Assembly: GCA_963920575.1 (NCBI GenBank)
Contig: OY986969.1
Coordinates: 25,149,434 to 25,213,433 of the forward strand
DNA: 64,000 bases
Origin: Narthecium ossifragum
Taxonomy: Eukaryota > Streptophyta > Magnoliopsida > Dioscoreales > Nartheciaceae
Reading direction: 5' to 3'
Shown piece by piece: positions 26,601 through 38,525 of the stretch. Under the pieces are notes generated by a model, which had not been told where the DNA came from, did not search any database, and saw only the letters and a program-made list of their open reading frames with translations. Made by a program: the position numbers and the translations under genes. Every line of letters begins with the position of its first letter. Position 1 is the first letter of the stretch.

Positions 26601-28114
26601 GAACGGAACTCCATGAAGATTGCAGCATATGTAATGTAGATACCCCTTCCATCCAAATATGTATTATGTAGATATATTCGACTTGCAATGTTTCGTACTA
26701 ACCCCACCAACTCAATAAAAACTCTAAGCACGAGAAAGTATATCCTATTTGTTCGACATGACAAGATGGCAATAAAAGAACCACATTAATTGTCACAAAA
26801 AAGAGGAATTTGGTTTCGATAGGACTTTCATGTAGGCTATAGGCAACAGTAGAAAATTTTCCACTAAATAAATCTGATAATTTATGAAACTATGGACTTT
26901 AAGAAGAAGTGCCCACCTTAGAAAGAGCATCCATAGCACCTTCCATATGATTAAAATCGTTACTGTCCAAGCATTGAACAAGAGCTTGCAACAGCTCTGG
27001 CCACCCAAGAATCTGTCCAAGTTGAACAAAAACACTGATAACTGTTCCAACAGTGGACCTGATGGTCCTATCATTTGACCCTAATAAAGGCAACAACTCT
27101 GCTTTGATGTATTGCTGGTATGACGGAGACAAGGAACTGAAAGCATTTCTCAAATTGTTTTTCAAAAGCAAACCCGCAGCCTGTCTTATTTCCACAGACC
27201 TGCCCTGCTTGCATTCAAAGAAGGAAGAAAATCAAGATTCATAATCTCGTTCTGCAAATTAAGTAAACAGGAGTTCACCATACATATAACAAATGAGGCA
27301 GTGAATGAAAATAGATTATAGCTCCTACTCATAAATTATGAGAATTAAAACAACACTTTGCAAGAAAGAAATTGGGGCAGATTTATAGAGGTAAACAAAC
27401 CAGACTAAGTCTCCGACATAAACCTTAGTTTAAGGCACTCAGTCCAGATGCCACAATCCTAAACTTTCAGGCCATCACTCCTAAATATTTCCAATAAGGC
27501 AAGATATATCTTCTTGAAAATGCCCACCCCAATCAAGAAGCTAATATCAACATCGTGTCCTCAAACTGAGGTATCCCCTCCGAAAGGTTTAGTGGAACAT
27601 TATCAAGATAGCACGCCTTCTACAGAGCACGCTCTCTGGTTAAGAAGACATTCTAGCATATCTGGCCGTTCCTAAACCAATTTGAAGAGCAAGAATCCGC
27701 TATCCTGCGCTGCTCCTATGATCAACAAACCCTTGTATCGCACAAGAAAGCGGGAATCACAAATCCATATCACAAACCAAACTAAATCCGCTAGCAACCT
27801 TAACAACGCACAGCCCTGGCGCATCAAACTTCCCGCGCCCAAAACAAAACCCAACTCGGTCAACTCCAAGAACCGAACCAAGAAACCCAGAGACGATCAA
27901 ACGAGTAGAAATGAATAAAGAAAACAACCTCGGCACGGGCTAGGATGAACACTAGGTAGTTATTGAAGTCGGGGAACTGGCTATACTGCTGCAGGTGCTG
28001 CAAAATCCTCGGCTGATCCGCCGACGGCGAGATATGCTGCTCCAAAAGCCCGCAGATCTCTCTCAGCCCCTCCTCCTTCGGCTGCCACATCGCCGCCGCC
28101 GCCGCCGCAGCCAT
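14624..28114 (-). CDS. TRN1: Transportin-1, karyopherin-beta nuclear import receptor
   Basis: Twenty-nine minus-strand exons from 28114 to 14624: 28114-27929, 27204-26917, 26283-26194, 26054-25986, 25893-25813, 25427-25377, 25117-25032, 23914-23848, 23753-23697, 23590-23561, 23455-23396, 23193-23080, 22271-22155, 21664-21566, 20583-20458, 20379-20305, 20112-20041, 19937-19827, 17979-17896, 16922-16815, 16486-16385, 16278-16216, 16138-16064, 15525-15454, 15388-15264, 15116-15065, 14984-14916, 14841-14782, 14707-14624. They join in frame to 890 aa, the usual length for transportin-1. HEAT-repeat helices run throughout ([31 protein letters not shown]). The acidic loop, exons 9-11 (about residues 307-355, [19 protein letters not shown]), is the Ran-triggered cargo-release loop of this family. 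Cargo are PY-NLS proteins such as hnRNP and SR proteins, moved from cytosol to nucleus. The protein ends GAWEQC...KLSRYQV. The N-terminal ATG precedes an alanine run encoded by GCC/GCG repeats. All introns are GT-AG; introns carry transposon insertions but the coding sequence is undamaged. Confidence 0.96.
18416..19350. mobile_element. CCGG-rich inverted-repeat element inside a transportin intron
   Basis: The left arm (about 18420-18470) reads CCAAGGATTTCCATACCGGC then CGGCACATGTCCGTGCCG. The reverse complement of the right arm (about 19290-19346) reads GCATAGATTGCCATGCCGGT then GGCATGCGCCGTGCCGG. Between them lies about 780 bp of very AT-rich DNA with no recognised ORF. The CG-rich ends against an AT-rich core stand out sharply from the host intron (between exons 18 and 19). 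It is a non-autonomous element; superfamily not assigned. Confidence 0.65.
24751..24850. repeat. Direct duplication of about 45-50 bp in a transportin intron
   Basis: ACATCAGACATTTACTTGGC followed by TTATCTTCCCTTT and ATGTACMTAACAT occurs twice, starting near 24748 and 24802. The copies are nearly identical. Confidence 0.75.
26380..26562. mobile_element. Possible short relative of the 18.4-kb CCGG-rich element
   Basis: The right end TGCCGGCACACGCCACTAGC then ATGTCAATCCTTGG resembles both arms of the element at 18416-19350. A weaker match (GGTTGCCACGTTGGT) marks a possible left end. It lies in the transportin intron between exons 2 and 3. Boundaries are uncertain. Confidence 0.35.
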
Positions 28115-28270
28115 GGATCTCAATCGAAGCTTTCCAGAGAAGCAAAGAGACGAGACAAGCAAAGAGACGAGACTATAAGAAAACACAAAAGAATCGAAAC
28201 GAATCGAAGCGTCGCCAAGAAAAGGATCGCTAGGTTATCGGGAAGACGGGGGAGAACAGTGGGACTGGGT

Positions 28271-28279
28271 TTTATAAAT
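28271..28279 (-). promoter_or_regulatory. Possible TATA box of transportin-1
   Basis: The minus strand reads ATTTATAAAACC about 160 bases before the ATG at 28114, which would give a 5' UTR of about 125 bases. It is a positional guess. Confidence 0.35.
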
Positions 28280-28319
28280 GGGTGGGGTTGATTTCAAAGA
28301 GGTCAGGGGGTTAATTGTA

Positions 28320-29796
28320 AAGCTTTGGCATTCTTACTGAGAGACGGCGCATTATTTAATGGATTGGACTTTGAATCGGGCCGGGTCTATGGGCTTCATG
28401 TCTTGCTAGTCTATCCTTGTTGCGCAGCGGCCATAAAAGCCTACTATGGAAACGAAGGAGAGACTTCCAAGCGACAACTCCGATCCTAATCTTAAAGGGG
28501 CTAAAGCTAGAGAATCCACCTGATATTCTGGATTGATCTTGATTAATTCCAAGTTGCTTCGTCATCACGCAAAAACCCTTTTTGAGATGCTAATCCACGT
28601 ACAGAAATCTAAATTCATTAGCACATGCTTTACCTAGTTGGGCCATTCCAATTACCTAACTAAGATCCAATATGAAACCACAGCCAAAGACCATTGATAC
28701 TTTAGACATCCATAAAGAGATGCCATCCAAAAGCCAAGCCTGCTAAAAAAAGCCTGGAACCTCATCATGCAAACTCATACCATGTCCACTCTGCATGAAA
28801 TCATCAGTAGGCACGTACAGTACGCCCTTCATAAAGTGTGAGAAAAGCATCAATACCTTCGCAAGAGAAAGATAACAATAGAATCTTAATAACCCCAATA
28901 ATTAAAAAAAAGATTGAAAGAGCAGTTGCAGCGAAGAGAAGAAGTGATATTGGCCCGGCTCGGCCGGCGGCCCGTGAAGACGATGAGTAGCGGCGGAGAA
29001 TGCTCGCCGTCGGGTTGACGCCGGTCTGAGCCGAGCCGGTATCACGTCATCTCGTCGCCTACGCTTGAATCCTCCGGCCGGCACCATCTGATACCACCAC
29101 TTTATATAGTTACTGTGACTGTGATATTGCCGGCCGATAGAAAGAGACGGGTAATAAAGTAAGCACGTCGTGGACAAGATAGCCGGAGATCTTCATGGCA
29201 GGGAATTTTAGACGGAGGATCCTCTTGCCGTCAACGGGACGGCTTATAGGAATGTCGACAGACGGGGTGGACGGATGAGATGAAACAGTCAAAATATGCA
29301 AATAGCCAACGGTTGCGAAGAGATCAGCATAATTACTATTTGGTGGGAAAAGAAAAATAAATTAAAGCGACGTAAGTAGATATTTTCTTATGCAATGTTC
29401 AGAATTTAGTTTAAATTCCCCCAAAAAGAGTTTACCATAAGCTTTTATGGTTTGATTAATTCAGCCTGTGGGCTATGCCTCATTGGTTGCCATGGGAGTG
29501 GAGCGGGGGAACTAGCAAAACTCTCACCACTTTAAGGGCATGTGTTGGATTGAAAATAAGATAGGTTTGTGTAGTGGATAAAATAAAAATTATATAAATA
29601 TTAAAAGTATTTGTGTGGGATATCAATAAAAATATTTGAATGCATAAAAGAGATTTATACATACTTATACTCGATCCAAACGGACCGTAAATTATTTGAT
29701 TGGGTTTGAAATTTGAGGGAGTACACAAAGTAACAATTAAAAACCTGATCCACTTAGCTATTTGACTTCGGCCGATAAAAGCCCATGGTTGGTCGT
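28320..29796. other. Intergenic DNA, no gene recognised
   Basis: The stretch between the transportin promoter and the CGGTT-type element. A GC-rich patch at 28950-29090 has open frames but no recognisable protein motif. 29530-29700 is AT-rich and begins AAGGGCATGTGTTGGATTG and ends ATCCAAACGGACCG, which could be ends of an old MITE; this is weak. Confidence 0.4.
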
Positions 29797-30193
29797 AGGG
29801 GTGAGCAGAACCGAACCGAACCTGAAGAACCGAACCGAATCGAATTAATTCGGTCCATTCGGTTCGATTTTTTCGATTTTTCGGTTCGGTTCGGTTTTGG
29901 CATGTATGAAAAGTTCAGGTTTCGGTTCGGGTTCGGTTCTTTAAAAAAAATTCAGTTCGGTTCGGGTCAGAATCGAAGTTTTCATACATGTCTTAGCCTA
30001 TGAACATATGGTCTAAAAAGTTCGGTTCGGTTTCAAAAAGTTCGGTTCGGTTCCAAAAAGGTTTGGTTTCAAAAAGTTCGGTTCGGTTCGGTTCTTTCAT
30101 AAGTTCGGTTCGGTTCGGTTCGGTTCTCTAAAAACAGAATCGAAAAAAATTCTGTTCTTCGATACCGTACTGAGAACCGAATGCTCACCCTAC
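29797..30193. mobile_element. MITE with TAGGGGTGAGCA ends and an internal CGGTT repeat array
   Basis: The left end is TAGGGGTGAGCAGAACCGAA and the right end is GAGAACCGAATGCTCACCCTA, a perfect 11-base inverted match apart from one G. The interior is dominated by runs of TTCGGTTCGGTTCGG and its complement. TAGGGGTGAGCATTCGGTT ends are a common plant hAT-like MITE type (established). No coding capacity. Confidence 0.75.
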
Positions 30194-30244
30194 TTGACCA
30201 AGCGGAGTGGAACGCGACTAACCAACCACTCGACGGCGACTGCT

Positions 30245-30267
30245 CCCCCCCCCCCCCCCCCCCCCCC
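30245..30267. repeat. Poly(C) tract, 23 bases
   Basis: An uninterrupted run of 23 C follows CTGCT, just right of the CGGTT-type element. The length may be inexact in the assembly. Confidence 0.85.
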
Positions 30268-30384
30268 ACACTCGACCAGCAACACCCGGAGGCTCACATC
30301 GAACTACTCCTGTCACTCGAAAACCATCGGGCTAGGACAAATGTGATCAAGTGTCTGTCTCTTTCCCCTTGTCTTTTATCATAA

Positions 30385-31210
30385 AGGCCAGATGCAAGAC
30401 ACCACCGTCCTGTGGGGGTCGCACTGAATCATCTGAAACCATTCACATTGCAATCCCGGAGCTGACTATTTTTTAAATCCCACGGTGCTCCAATTCGATT
30501 GGGTCCAAAATGATTTTTAATTTTAAAAAATGGTTAACGTCCTTATTCTTTGTACGAAAGATACACCGAATCATCTCAAATCATTCACATTCCAATTTCC
30601 AAACTGATTATATAAAATAGTTGGACATCCTTATCCTTCGTACGACAGAGATTTTGTATTCAAAAATTTATTTAAAATAAAAGCGAATTATCTGTGCTAA
30701 CAGATATTTTGTATTCAAAAATTTATCAAAAAAAATCACATAGAGAGCGAAATTAGAAATTACTTAAAATAGAGCCGACTTTAGATTATGATTTCCTGGG
30801 CACACTAGCATCAAGGATTTATACGGCATCCATTAAAGATTAAAGAGGACGATGATCGAATTATTTAGAAAAGTCGAGGATATTTTTTTATTTTATAAAT
30901 AATCGAATTTCAAGAATAATTTTATAAATATGAAGATTTTGAAGTATATGTTTGTAATTAACCCTAAAAACTAATATTCGCATACTCCATCATCTATGCA
31001 CATCAGCTTTAACGTGTTATATTTTCCCTTTCTCATTTTGGATGATAATTCTTCAAAAATTAATAGTAAAAAAAAATTTCTTAAAAAATAGCATTTAAAT
31101 ATGTTTGCTTATTTAAAATAATATTTTATGGATTATAAAATATTAATTGTAGAGCAATCATGACCGTTTAGCGTTTTAAATTTGAATTGTTTTTGTGATA
31201 TAGAGAACCA
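30385..31210. other. AT-rich intergenic DNA, no gene recognised
   Basis: Contains two loose direct repeats: CCTTATYCTTYGTACGA (30540 and 30630) and TTTGTATTCAAAAATTTAT (30652 and 30708). No ORF with protein-like features. Confidence 0.45.
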
Positions 31211-31211
31211 A

Positions 31212-31470
31212 CTAGGGGTGAGCATTCCATTAAAACCAAACCCAAAAACCGAAAACTGAAACATTTATTTCGGTTCGAAGAAAAAAACCTGAACCCAATC
31301 GAATTTATTTTCAAAGCGAACTGAATCAAAATTTATGCAAAAGCTGAACCGGACCGAATTTAACTTAAAAAGACCGAACCAAACCTGCGTATTCACAAAT
31401 CACATGTAAAATTTATACAAATCACCTGTAACATTTATCCACCTAATGAACCGAATTGAAACTTTTAACA
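31212..31470. mobile_element. Second, decayed TAGGGGTGAGCATTC element
   Basis: Starts TAGGGGTGAGCATTCCATT, the same terminus as the element at 29797, followed by accAAAC/CCGAA motifs (CCGGACCGAATTT; AGACCGAACCAAACC). No matching right end was found nearby. CCGAACTGAACC sequence at 38770, beyond the LINE, might be its far side; this is inference. Confidence 0.45.
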
Positions 31471-32599
31471 TTGTCAAAGTTTCAAATTTATAGCAATTGA
31501 TGGTTGCAAAGCTACAGCAAGCTTAAAGGAACATTAAACAACAAGGGAGATAAACCTAGAACTTGTATCATTGTAACATAACACATATACTATTAAAAAT
31601 TAAGAAAACAATAAATTCTCTAGACCCACTCCAGTCTCCACAAGTCCACAACACAAAGATAGAACTCTCATCACTGTAAGCTCCCAACTTCTCAAGATAT
31701 TGTAAGCTTCCAATTTCTCAAAATCTTCAATGATTGCCTTCATAGCCTTTGTTTTGTTATGTTAAGGGGTTGTTTGTTTCCTTTAAATGGAGATTGGAAT
31801 GTCTGGAACGGAATGACATTCCAGTGCGCATGAGGCAGTTGAATGTAGGATGTATATATGGAAAGAAAAAACTTCGACAGTAAAATCAAATATGGCACAA
31901 CCACATCTAAATTTGCTACATGTTAACACAAGAATAGTATTCAGCCCATCCCCTATTATATACAACAAAGCCTGACATTAATGATGATAAGCGGCTGAAA
32001 TAAAAGAGCAATCCATACAACACCAATAGCATACTTGGATTAAAAAAAAACTCATCTACACAAATCTATCCAAGGTGTTTCTTTTTTCAATTCTTTTCGT
32101 CATTTTCTAGTGATTTGAGGTGCAAGTGGATCCTATGTGAGACGTGACACATTTATTAATTGATGTGAAGACAAAGAACATTTAGCAAGATTACTTATGT
32201 GATATTGAAATAAGGGGGATGGGAAAACCCCCAACTAAATTATATTAAATAGTGGTGCCTAGCTGCCTGCCAAGGATCTGTATCTATCTTCCAGCCATGC
32301 CCTTTGATCTTCTCCATTGAAGAGATCCGTTCCAAGTCATACCCACATAATAGAGAGAGGATCAGAGGGAGGAAGAACAGCACTCACCGGGAGATGATGA
32401 AGAGAGTGGCTTGTTGGTGTCGCGGTGTTGGCACTTGGCAATAAAGACGCTGGTGGTAGAGTGCCGTCGAGCCAGTGGTGTCGGCCGTGGCCGGTCGAGC
32501 GATAGAACTTAGAAGCTATGGCATCGACTCGAGTGGTACGTCCGACCTCGGGCGAAAAGATAATTAGGATTTAGAGCCTCGATGGACCGTGGTGTAATT
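31471..32599. other. Intergenic DNA left of the LINE, no gene recognised
   Basis: AT-rich up to 32250. AAGGGGTTGTTTGTTTCC at 31766 looks like a MITE terminus, but I could not find its partner. From 32330 the sequence becomes GC-richer (gene-like composition) up to the LINE insertion point, but no frame carries a recognisable domain. Confidence 0.4.
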
Positions 32600-32616
32600 G
32601 ACTTGACCTATTAGGA
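32600..32616 (+). repeat. LINE target-site duplication, left copy
   Basis: GACTTGACCTATTAGGA, 17 bases, identical to 38567-38583. It flanks the 5' end of the LINE. Confidence 0.9.
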
Positions 32617-32660
32617 AGAAGCACTGGTCATTACCTCCTTATCTAACATCTTTAAAGGAT

Positions 32661-34537
32661 TTGAACCCAGACCTACCTATGGCTGCGGGAGTGACTCCCT
32701 CTCCGCTGAGGGATGGTACGTCTCCCACGGGGACGACATCTCCAACGAGCGTTAATGGCAACTGGACCTGGGCGAAGATGGCGAGCTATCAGGAAGCTGG
32801 CTATGAGATGATTCCTGATGCTGTCCTTAACAAGATTAAGGAGAAGTATGCTGACGAGAGGGTGGTGATTGAGCCGGAGGTCTTGCGGCGCGGGCGTGAG
32901 CGATGGAAGCACACCCTCTTTGGGCGCTTCATCGGTGGTCGCGTTGGCTTGGACTTCCTCCGGCGCCGGCTGGCAAGCATGTGGCTGACATCGAAACCCT
33001 TCCTAGTTACGGACAGGGTCGGTGGGGTTTTTGGATTCAAGTTTGGGAACGAGGAGGGTCTTACCCGCGTCCTCACTGGCGGCCCCTGGATGGTGGACGG
33101 CAAGATACTGTCCCTTATCCGTTGGAGGGACTCTTTCCGACCCAAGGCGGCTGACTTCACTCGCATTCCGGCGTGGGTGCGGATACCGGACCTTCCTTTC
33201 GATTACCTGGAAACAGAGGCGCTGAGTACACTCATGCGGAGGGCTGGTCCTCTACTTGCGGTTGATGCCTCCACAACGTTCGCTGATAGAAACTGTTTCG
33301 CCAGGGTATGCGTTGAGGTAGATGTGTCCAAGCCGGCAAGATTGGGGGAAGTGGTGGGTGCTGGAGTACCGGGAGTTGATCCGGGGTGCTTTGTGCAGCC
33401 GTTTATCTATGAAAACTTGGATGTATGTGACTATTGTGATGGCTTCGGACATCTAGCTAGTAACTGCATGAGGAGGAAGGAGGAGCTTAGGAAGCGCGCA
33501 GCGGTGGCCCAGGGCAAGAAACCTTCCGGAGATTTGGGGGAGATGACTACGGATGGGGCTCAGTCGATGGAGGTAGAGAGTCCCAGGAGCGCTGAGCATG
33601 AGGTTCCATGTCCGATTTTAGCGGACGGGGGAGCCTGGCACACGGTCCGATTAACTCGCCGGAGAGGAAGGCCACAGCCGGAGGCTAAGGCGGGTGCGCA
33701 GGGGAGGAACCCGGTGGGGAAGACGGAGGGTCCACGTGGCGCTAGTAGACAAAGCTTGAATATTCCTCAGAAGGGCGGCGCATGCTTGGGTGCAGAGGGG
33801 ACAAAGGCTGGCATGATGCAGGAGCTGCAGAGGGGCGAGGCAAGGGAAGCTTCTAAAGTTAGGAGGCCGATTGTCGACGTGGCTCTTGCTGGGCCAAGCC
33901 TTTCACAAGGGGGTGCTGGTAGGGGTGACGTGGCGCATCGAGGGCCAAGCATTCGGGTGGAGGCTGGGAGTGGAGACATGGAGCTTGCTGGACCAAGCAA
34001 TGCTTTGCCAAGGGGTGTGGATAGGGGTAAAGCTGAGAGAGGAGGCCTTTCTCCTAAGGCCACTGGCCATGGATCTGGAGGGAGATGGGCACGGCCGGGC
34101 TCCGGGAGCTACAATCGATTTGGAGTGCTTCGAAATGGTGAGGACACCCCCACGGCGGCAAAGTTGGCGGAGCTTCCGCTGCTTGAGGCTGGCTGGTATG
34201 CTAGGGAGGGCGGGCACCCCGATCGTCCTGGCCCGCTGGTGGTGCCGATCTCTTCCCAGCATGCACCATTGGACGGCGAGGAAGAGGGGGGGGGGACTTG
34301 CTGGATCTGGACGCCTCTCACCAGCAAGGGGTGGCGGAGCTGCAATTAGCGTTAGTGGCGGAGCATCCTCGTCGGGTATGGGCGGAAGAGAACCAGGGGA
34401 TGGGGATGGAGGAAGACATCGAGGAAGATGTTGATGTGCCTATGCAGGAAGCCAGGGGGGGCAACAGTGGTGCTAAGAGGCAACGACCTTCAGATCTAGA
34501 GGCTAAGGAGCATAGCCTTCCAACAGTTGGCCAATGA
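32661..34537 (+). pseudogene. LINE ORF1, nucleic-acid-binding protein with DUF4283 and CCHC zinc knuckle (frameshifted)
   Basis: The open frame from ATG 32661 runs 562 aa to a stop at 34349. The N-terminal half is a DUF4283-type domain (WKHTLFGRFIGGRVGLDFL; GGPWMVDGKILSLIRW), followed by a zinc knuckle from Cys256, CDYCDGFGHLASNC, spacing C-x2-C-x4-H-x4-C. A run of ten G at 34286-34295 seems to have changed length. After it, a different frame continues with acidic ORF1-like sequence (MEEDIEEDVDVPMQE) to a TGA at 34535-34537. The natural ORF1 end is therefore probably 34537, where it overlaps the ORF2 start in an ATGA. The product coats element RNA in ribonucleoprotein particles (family knowledge). 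Confidence 0.85.
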
Positions 34538-37500
34538 CGGGCTTCCTGGTGTGGAATTGCCATGGCCTTGGGCCGAGAAGGGTGGCAGGGGTGTGTGGCC
34601 GCTTGATCAGGGACAGAGGGGTGGACTTTGTCTTTCTGCTGGAGGTGGTGGTCCTGGAGGAGCACATGCAGTTCATCTCTGCAAGATTGGGTGTGGGCCG
34701 GAGTACCTATCTTCTTCCTTCTAGGGGGCAGCAGGGGGGATCTTGGCTGTTTGGAGGGAGAGTGTGGGAAGAGGTTACTTCACGCACTTCACAGACCAAG
34801 CTATCCATGGTGTCTTCACTTCCCGATGCCATGGACAATGGTTTCTTTCGGTGGTTTATGGAGCTCGGACATGGAGGGGCCGGGAGGAGCTCTGGGATGT
34901 CCTTGCGAAGATTAACGCCAGAGGGTGGCCTCACTTGATGGTGGGGGACTTCAATGTCTTGGCAATGCCGTCGGAAAAGAGAGGTGGGCGCCCCTTCCGG
35001 TACAGCAGGTCCGTGAATGACTTCCTCCGGTTCATGTCTTCCGACAAGCTGGTGGACCTGGGGTTCAGGGGTCCGTCGTTCACCTGGAGTAATAGGAGGC
35101 TTGGGCCTTCAAGGATCCTGGAGCGGCTTGATCGTGCCCTATGCAACCTTCAGTGGAAGGAATGGTTCCCTCAGGCGGAGGTCCAGCATCTCCACCGCTG
35201 CGGCTCCGACCATCGTCCCCTGCTGGTCACCTTAGAGGCAGAGAAGCACCTACAGGGGCCATCAACATTCCGACTCCAGCAGTTCTGGGTGGAATCCAAG
35301 GAATTCAGGAGGGTGGTGGAGTTAGCCTGGCGGCGGCACAGGAGGGGTTCCAAACAGTTCGTCTTCAAGGGGAGGATGAAGGAAATGAAGATTAAGGTCA
35401 AGAATTGGAGTAAGGTTGTTGACTTCGACTTATTTAACTCTCAACAGTCTCTGCTCCAACACCTTCAGCATCTTTACCTGTTGGAGGAGGAGGGGCCTCT
35501 TCCACTTCACTTGGAGGAGAGAATGAGATCACTGGAGAACAAGGTGGTGGCAGTTCAACTCTAGCATGATGTCTTCAGAGCTCAGCACCGCCGTTTGGAA
35601 TGGGTGCAAGATGGAGATCGGAATTCCAGGTTTTTCCATAATTCTCTTTCTTCTCATGGCCACCGCTTGCGCATCAGGGAAATAAGAGGGGAGGATGGCC
35701 TGGTCGTGTCGAGCCAGGAGCAGGTGGAGGAACGTTTCTGTGACCACTTCAAGCGGCTATGGAGGGGTCGTGATGGTGATAGAGAGCTCCAGCTTCCTCT
35801 TCTTCCTAAAATTTCTTCAGAAGATTCTCTAGCTGTGCTTGCGGAGGTCACACCGGAGGAGATAAAAAATACGTTGCAGACGATGGGTCGGTATAAATGT
35901 CCTGGCCCGGACGGGGTTCCTTGTGAGTTCTATATCAAGCACTGGGACATAGTGGGAGAGGATGTGTGCGAGCTGGTCTCTGCTTTCTTCAGGTCTGGGA
36001 GGCTACCGTCGGGGTGGAACGACACCTTCATCTCCTTCATCCCCAAATGCAAGAACCCGCGGCGAGTCACGGACTACAGGCCAGTCTCTCTATGCAACGT
36101 CCTGTACAAAATCATTTCTTCCTTATTGGCCAATAGGCTGAAACCTCTCCTCAATTCCCTGGTGAGCGTCGAGCAATCCGCCTTTGTGGAGGGGAGATCT
36201 ATCCTGGATAACATTGCAACGGCTCAGGAAGTGATGCAAGAAGTCCGTCGAGCACCGGGAAAGGGAGCGCTCATGGCTGTCAAAGCGGACCTCAGGGCAG
36301 CGTTTGATTCAGTCAGCTGGCGATTCCTAAAACGGGTGCTGGAGGCAATGAACTTCCCGGCTACATTTGTGGAGTGTATCATTCATTGTGTGTCGACGAC
36401 GCGTTTTTCACTCATCATAAACGGCCGGGTTTCTCAGCAGTTCACCTCAGGACGTGGGCTACGGCAAGGTGACCCCCTCTCCCCCTATCTCTTCATTCTA
36501 TCACAGGAGGTGCTCACCAGGCTTCTTAAGCAGCCTCTGTTCGAACTGGAAGGGGTGGCCTTTGATCGGGGCAGGTTCCGGGTGACCCACCTGCTATTTG
36601 TCGACGACTGTCTCTTCCTGACGAGGGCAGGCAAGGAGGAAGCACTAAAGCTGATGAATGTGCTGAAGCGATTTAGAACCCTCTCTGGGTTAGAGGTGAA
36701 CCCAGACAAATCCAGTCTCAAATTTTCTCCAAAAACAAGTGAAAGGAGGAAGAACCGGGTCTTGAAAGTGCTGGGTTTCAGGGAGAAGGATGGACCATGG
36801 AAGTATCTAGGGGTGCCTCTGGATCACAAGCGGCTGGTCCCCCATGACTTTAATTTCCTCCTGGAGGCTGTGCAGGCTAGGCTATCGGGATGGCACTCTC
36901 AAAAGCTTGCGGAAGCTGGTCGAGTCACACTAGTACAGTCAGTGCTTCAATCACTGCCTGTCTTCTTGATGTCTGCTGTGCAAGTTCCCATTTCTGTACT
37001 ACTGAAGGTGGAGGCTCTGATCCGGCAGTTCCTCTGGCAGGGTAAGAAAGGCGGGCTCTCGACGGTGGCTTGGGAGAAGGTATGTTCTCACAAAACTCAA
37101 GGGGGGCTGGGTCTTAAATCTCTCCCTCAATGGCAACTGGCGATGCGCATGCGGCGGGCATCTATCCTTCTTGACGACTCCAACTCCATTTGGAAGCAGC
37201 TGGTTGCTGCAAAATACAAGATCGGCGTTGGAGCTCTACCCAGCAGGGTACCTTACAACGCCTCTCCTTTCTGGCGCTCCATTTGTCGGGCATCGGACCA
37301 ACTCCGGCTAGGCCTGCGATGGCCGGTGTCAGAAGGTAGCCACGCTAACGTTCTGAGGGACTGGTGGCTGCTGGATGGCCCCCTCTCGTCAGCGGCCTAT
37401 ACTTTCGATGCTGAGCAAGCGGACATGATCGAGCTGGGCCAGTTGCTGGATCACTCGGGATGGCGAGTGGATAGACTCTCCTCCTTTCTTCACCCAGATT

Positions 37501-38525
37501 TGGTGGCAAAGGTCAGTGCTCTACCTATAACCTCCACTCCCCAATCTTCTCGGCCTCGATGGGTGTGGGGATCTGCTGGGCATCCCTCCACAAGCTCTTG
37601 CTACGACTTCCTCGGGGCACGCCATCAGCATCGAAGGCAACCGGAGGCCATCTGGTGGAGTATCTGGCGTAGCCCAGCCGGCCCCAGGGTGCAACACTTT
37701 CTCTGGAAACTTGTGCATGGGAAGGTTGCTGCTCGGGATCGCTTGTGGGAGTTGTGTTTGATCAGCGACAAGACCTGTCCGGCATGTGGAGCGGAAGAGG
37801 AGACCTTAGACCACATTTTGTTTGGGTGCGGTGTAGCAACTGCAACCTGGAGAGCTGTTCTGGAAGGCACGTCTCTGGATCCGCATCGGCTAAATCTCCA
37901 GGTGTGTATGGACTGGATACGTAAGCCTATGAAAACGGAAAAGATCAGGACGATTAAATCCACCATTGCCTATACTATATGGTCTCTCTGGAAGAGGAGG
38001 TGTAGTGTGATTCATGGGCAAGAGGGGGCTGCTGTTCCAAGTCTGGCACGCAGTATTAAATGGCAGATCAAGGAGTTTCTTCTTCTAACTGGTCGCAAAG
38101 CCTGTCAAGTGGAGCGGGAGGCGTGGGATGGTGTACGCATACAGGTGGACGCTTCCCTCATATCAGGGGCAACGGGAATTGGGGTTGTTTGCTTTGATGG
38201 TGATAACCCAACATGGGAGCTTTCCTTGACATCGGTCGCCAGCTCTGTGCCTCAAGCGGAAATATTCGCAATTCTAGTGGCGGTACAAGAAGCTAGACGG
38301 CGAGGCATGGTGAGCATATTGGTAGAAAGTGATTCAAGATTTGCTGTTGATATGTTGAATGGTCATATGCCCATCAACGATGACTGCAGGGGGCTTCTAC
38401 TGGAGCTTTGTTGGGAATTAGGAAATTTTGTTAACTTTTTGTTAGTGCACATACCTAGAGAGTTGAATGTAAGGGCCGACGAGCTAGCTCGTGCTGCCCA
38501 TGTAAGGGTGTCTGGTCCCCTGTAA
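34534..38525 (+). pseudogene. LINE ORF2, endonuclease / reverse transcriptase / RNase H (disrupted)
   Basis: Starts at ATG 34534 inside the ORF1 stop. Domains in order: APE-type endonuclease (FLVWNCHGLG; MVGDFNVL; SDHRPLLV), reverse transcriptase (YRPVSLCNVLYKIISSLLAN; KADLRAAFDSVSW; RGLRQGDPLSPYLF; catalytic FVDD near 36598 in place of YADD), zf-RVT (FLWKLVHGKVAARDRLW, CPACGAEEETLDHILFGC), and a C-terminal RNase H with acidic residues in VDAS, AEIFA, VESDS and VRADELAR. Two lesions are visible: a frame change at the G6 run 34734-34739, and an in-frame TAG at 35562-35564 between endonuclease and RT. From 35595 a 976-aa frame is open to 38525. A C-terminal RNase H is typical of plant L1 elements. 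Confidence 0.93.

Noticed and set aside
33767..34345. Minus-strand open frames opposite LINE ORF1
   Set aside because: Shadows of GC-rich ORF1 coding; the + strand carries DUF4283 and the zinc knuckle.
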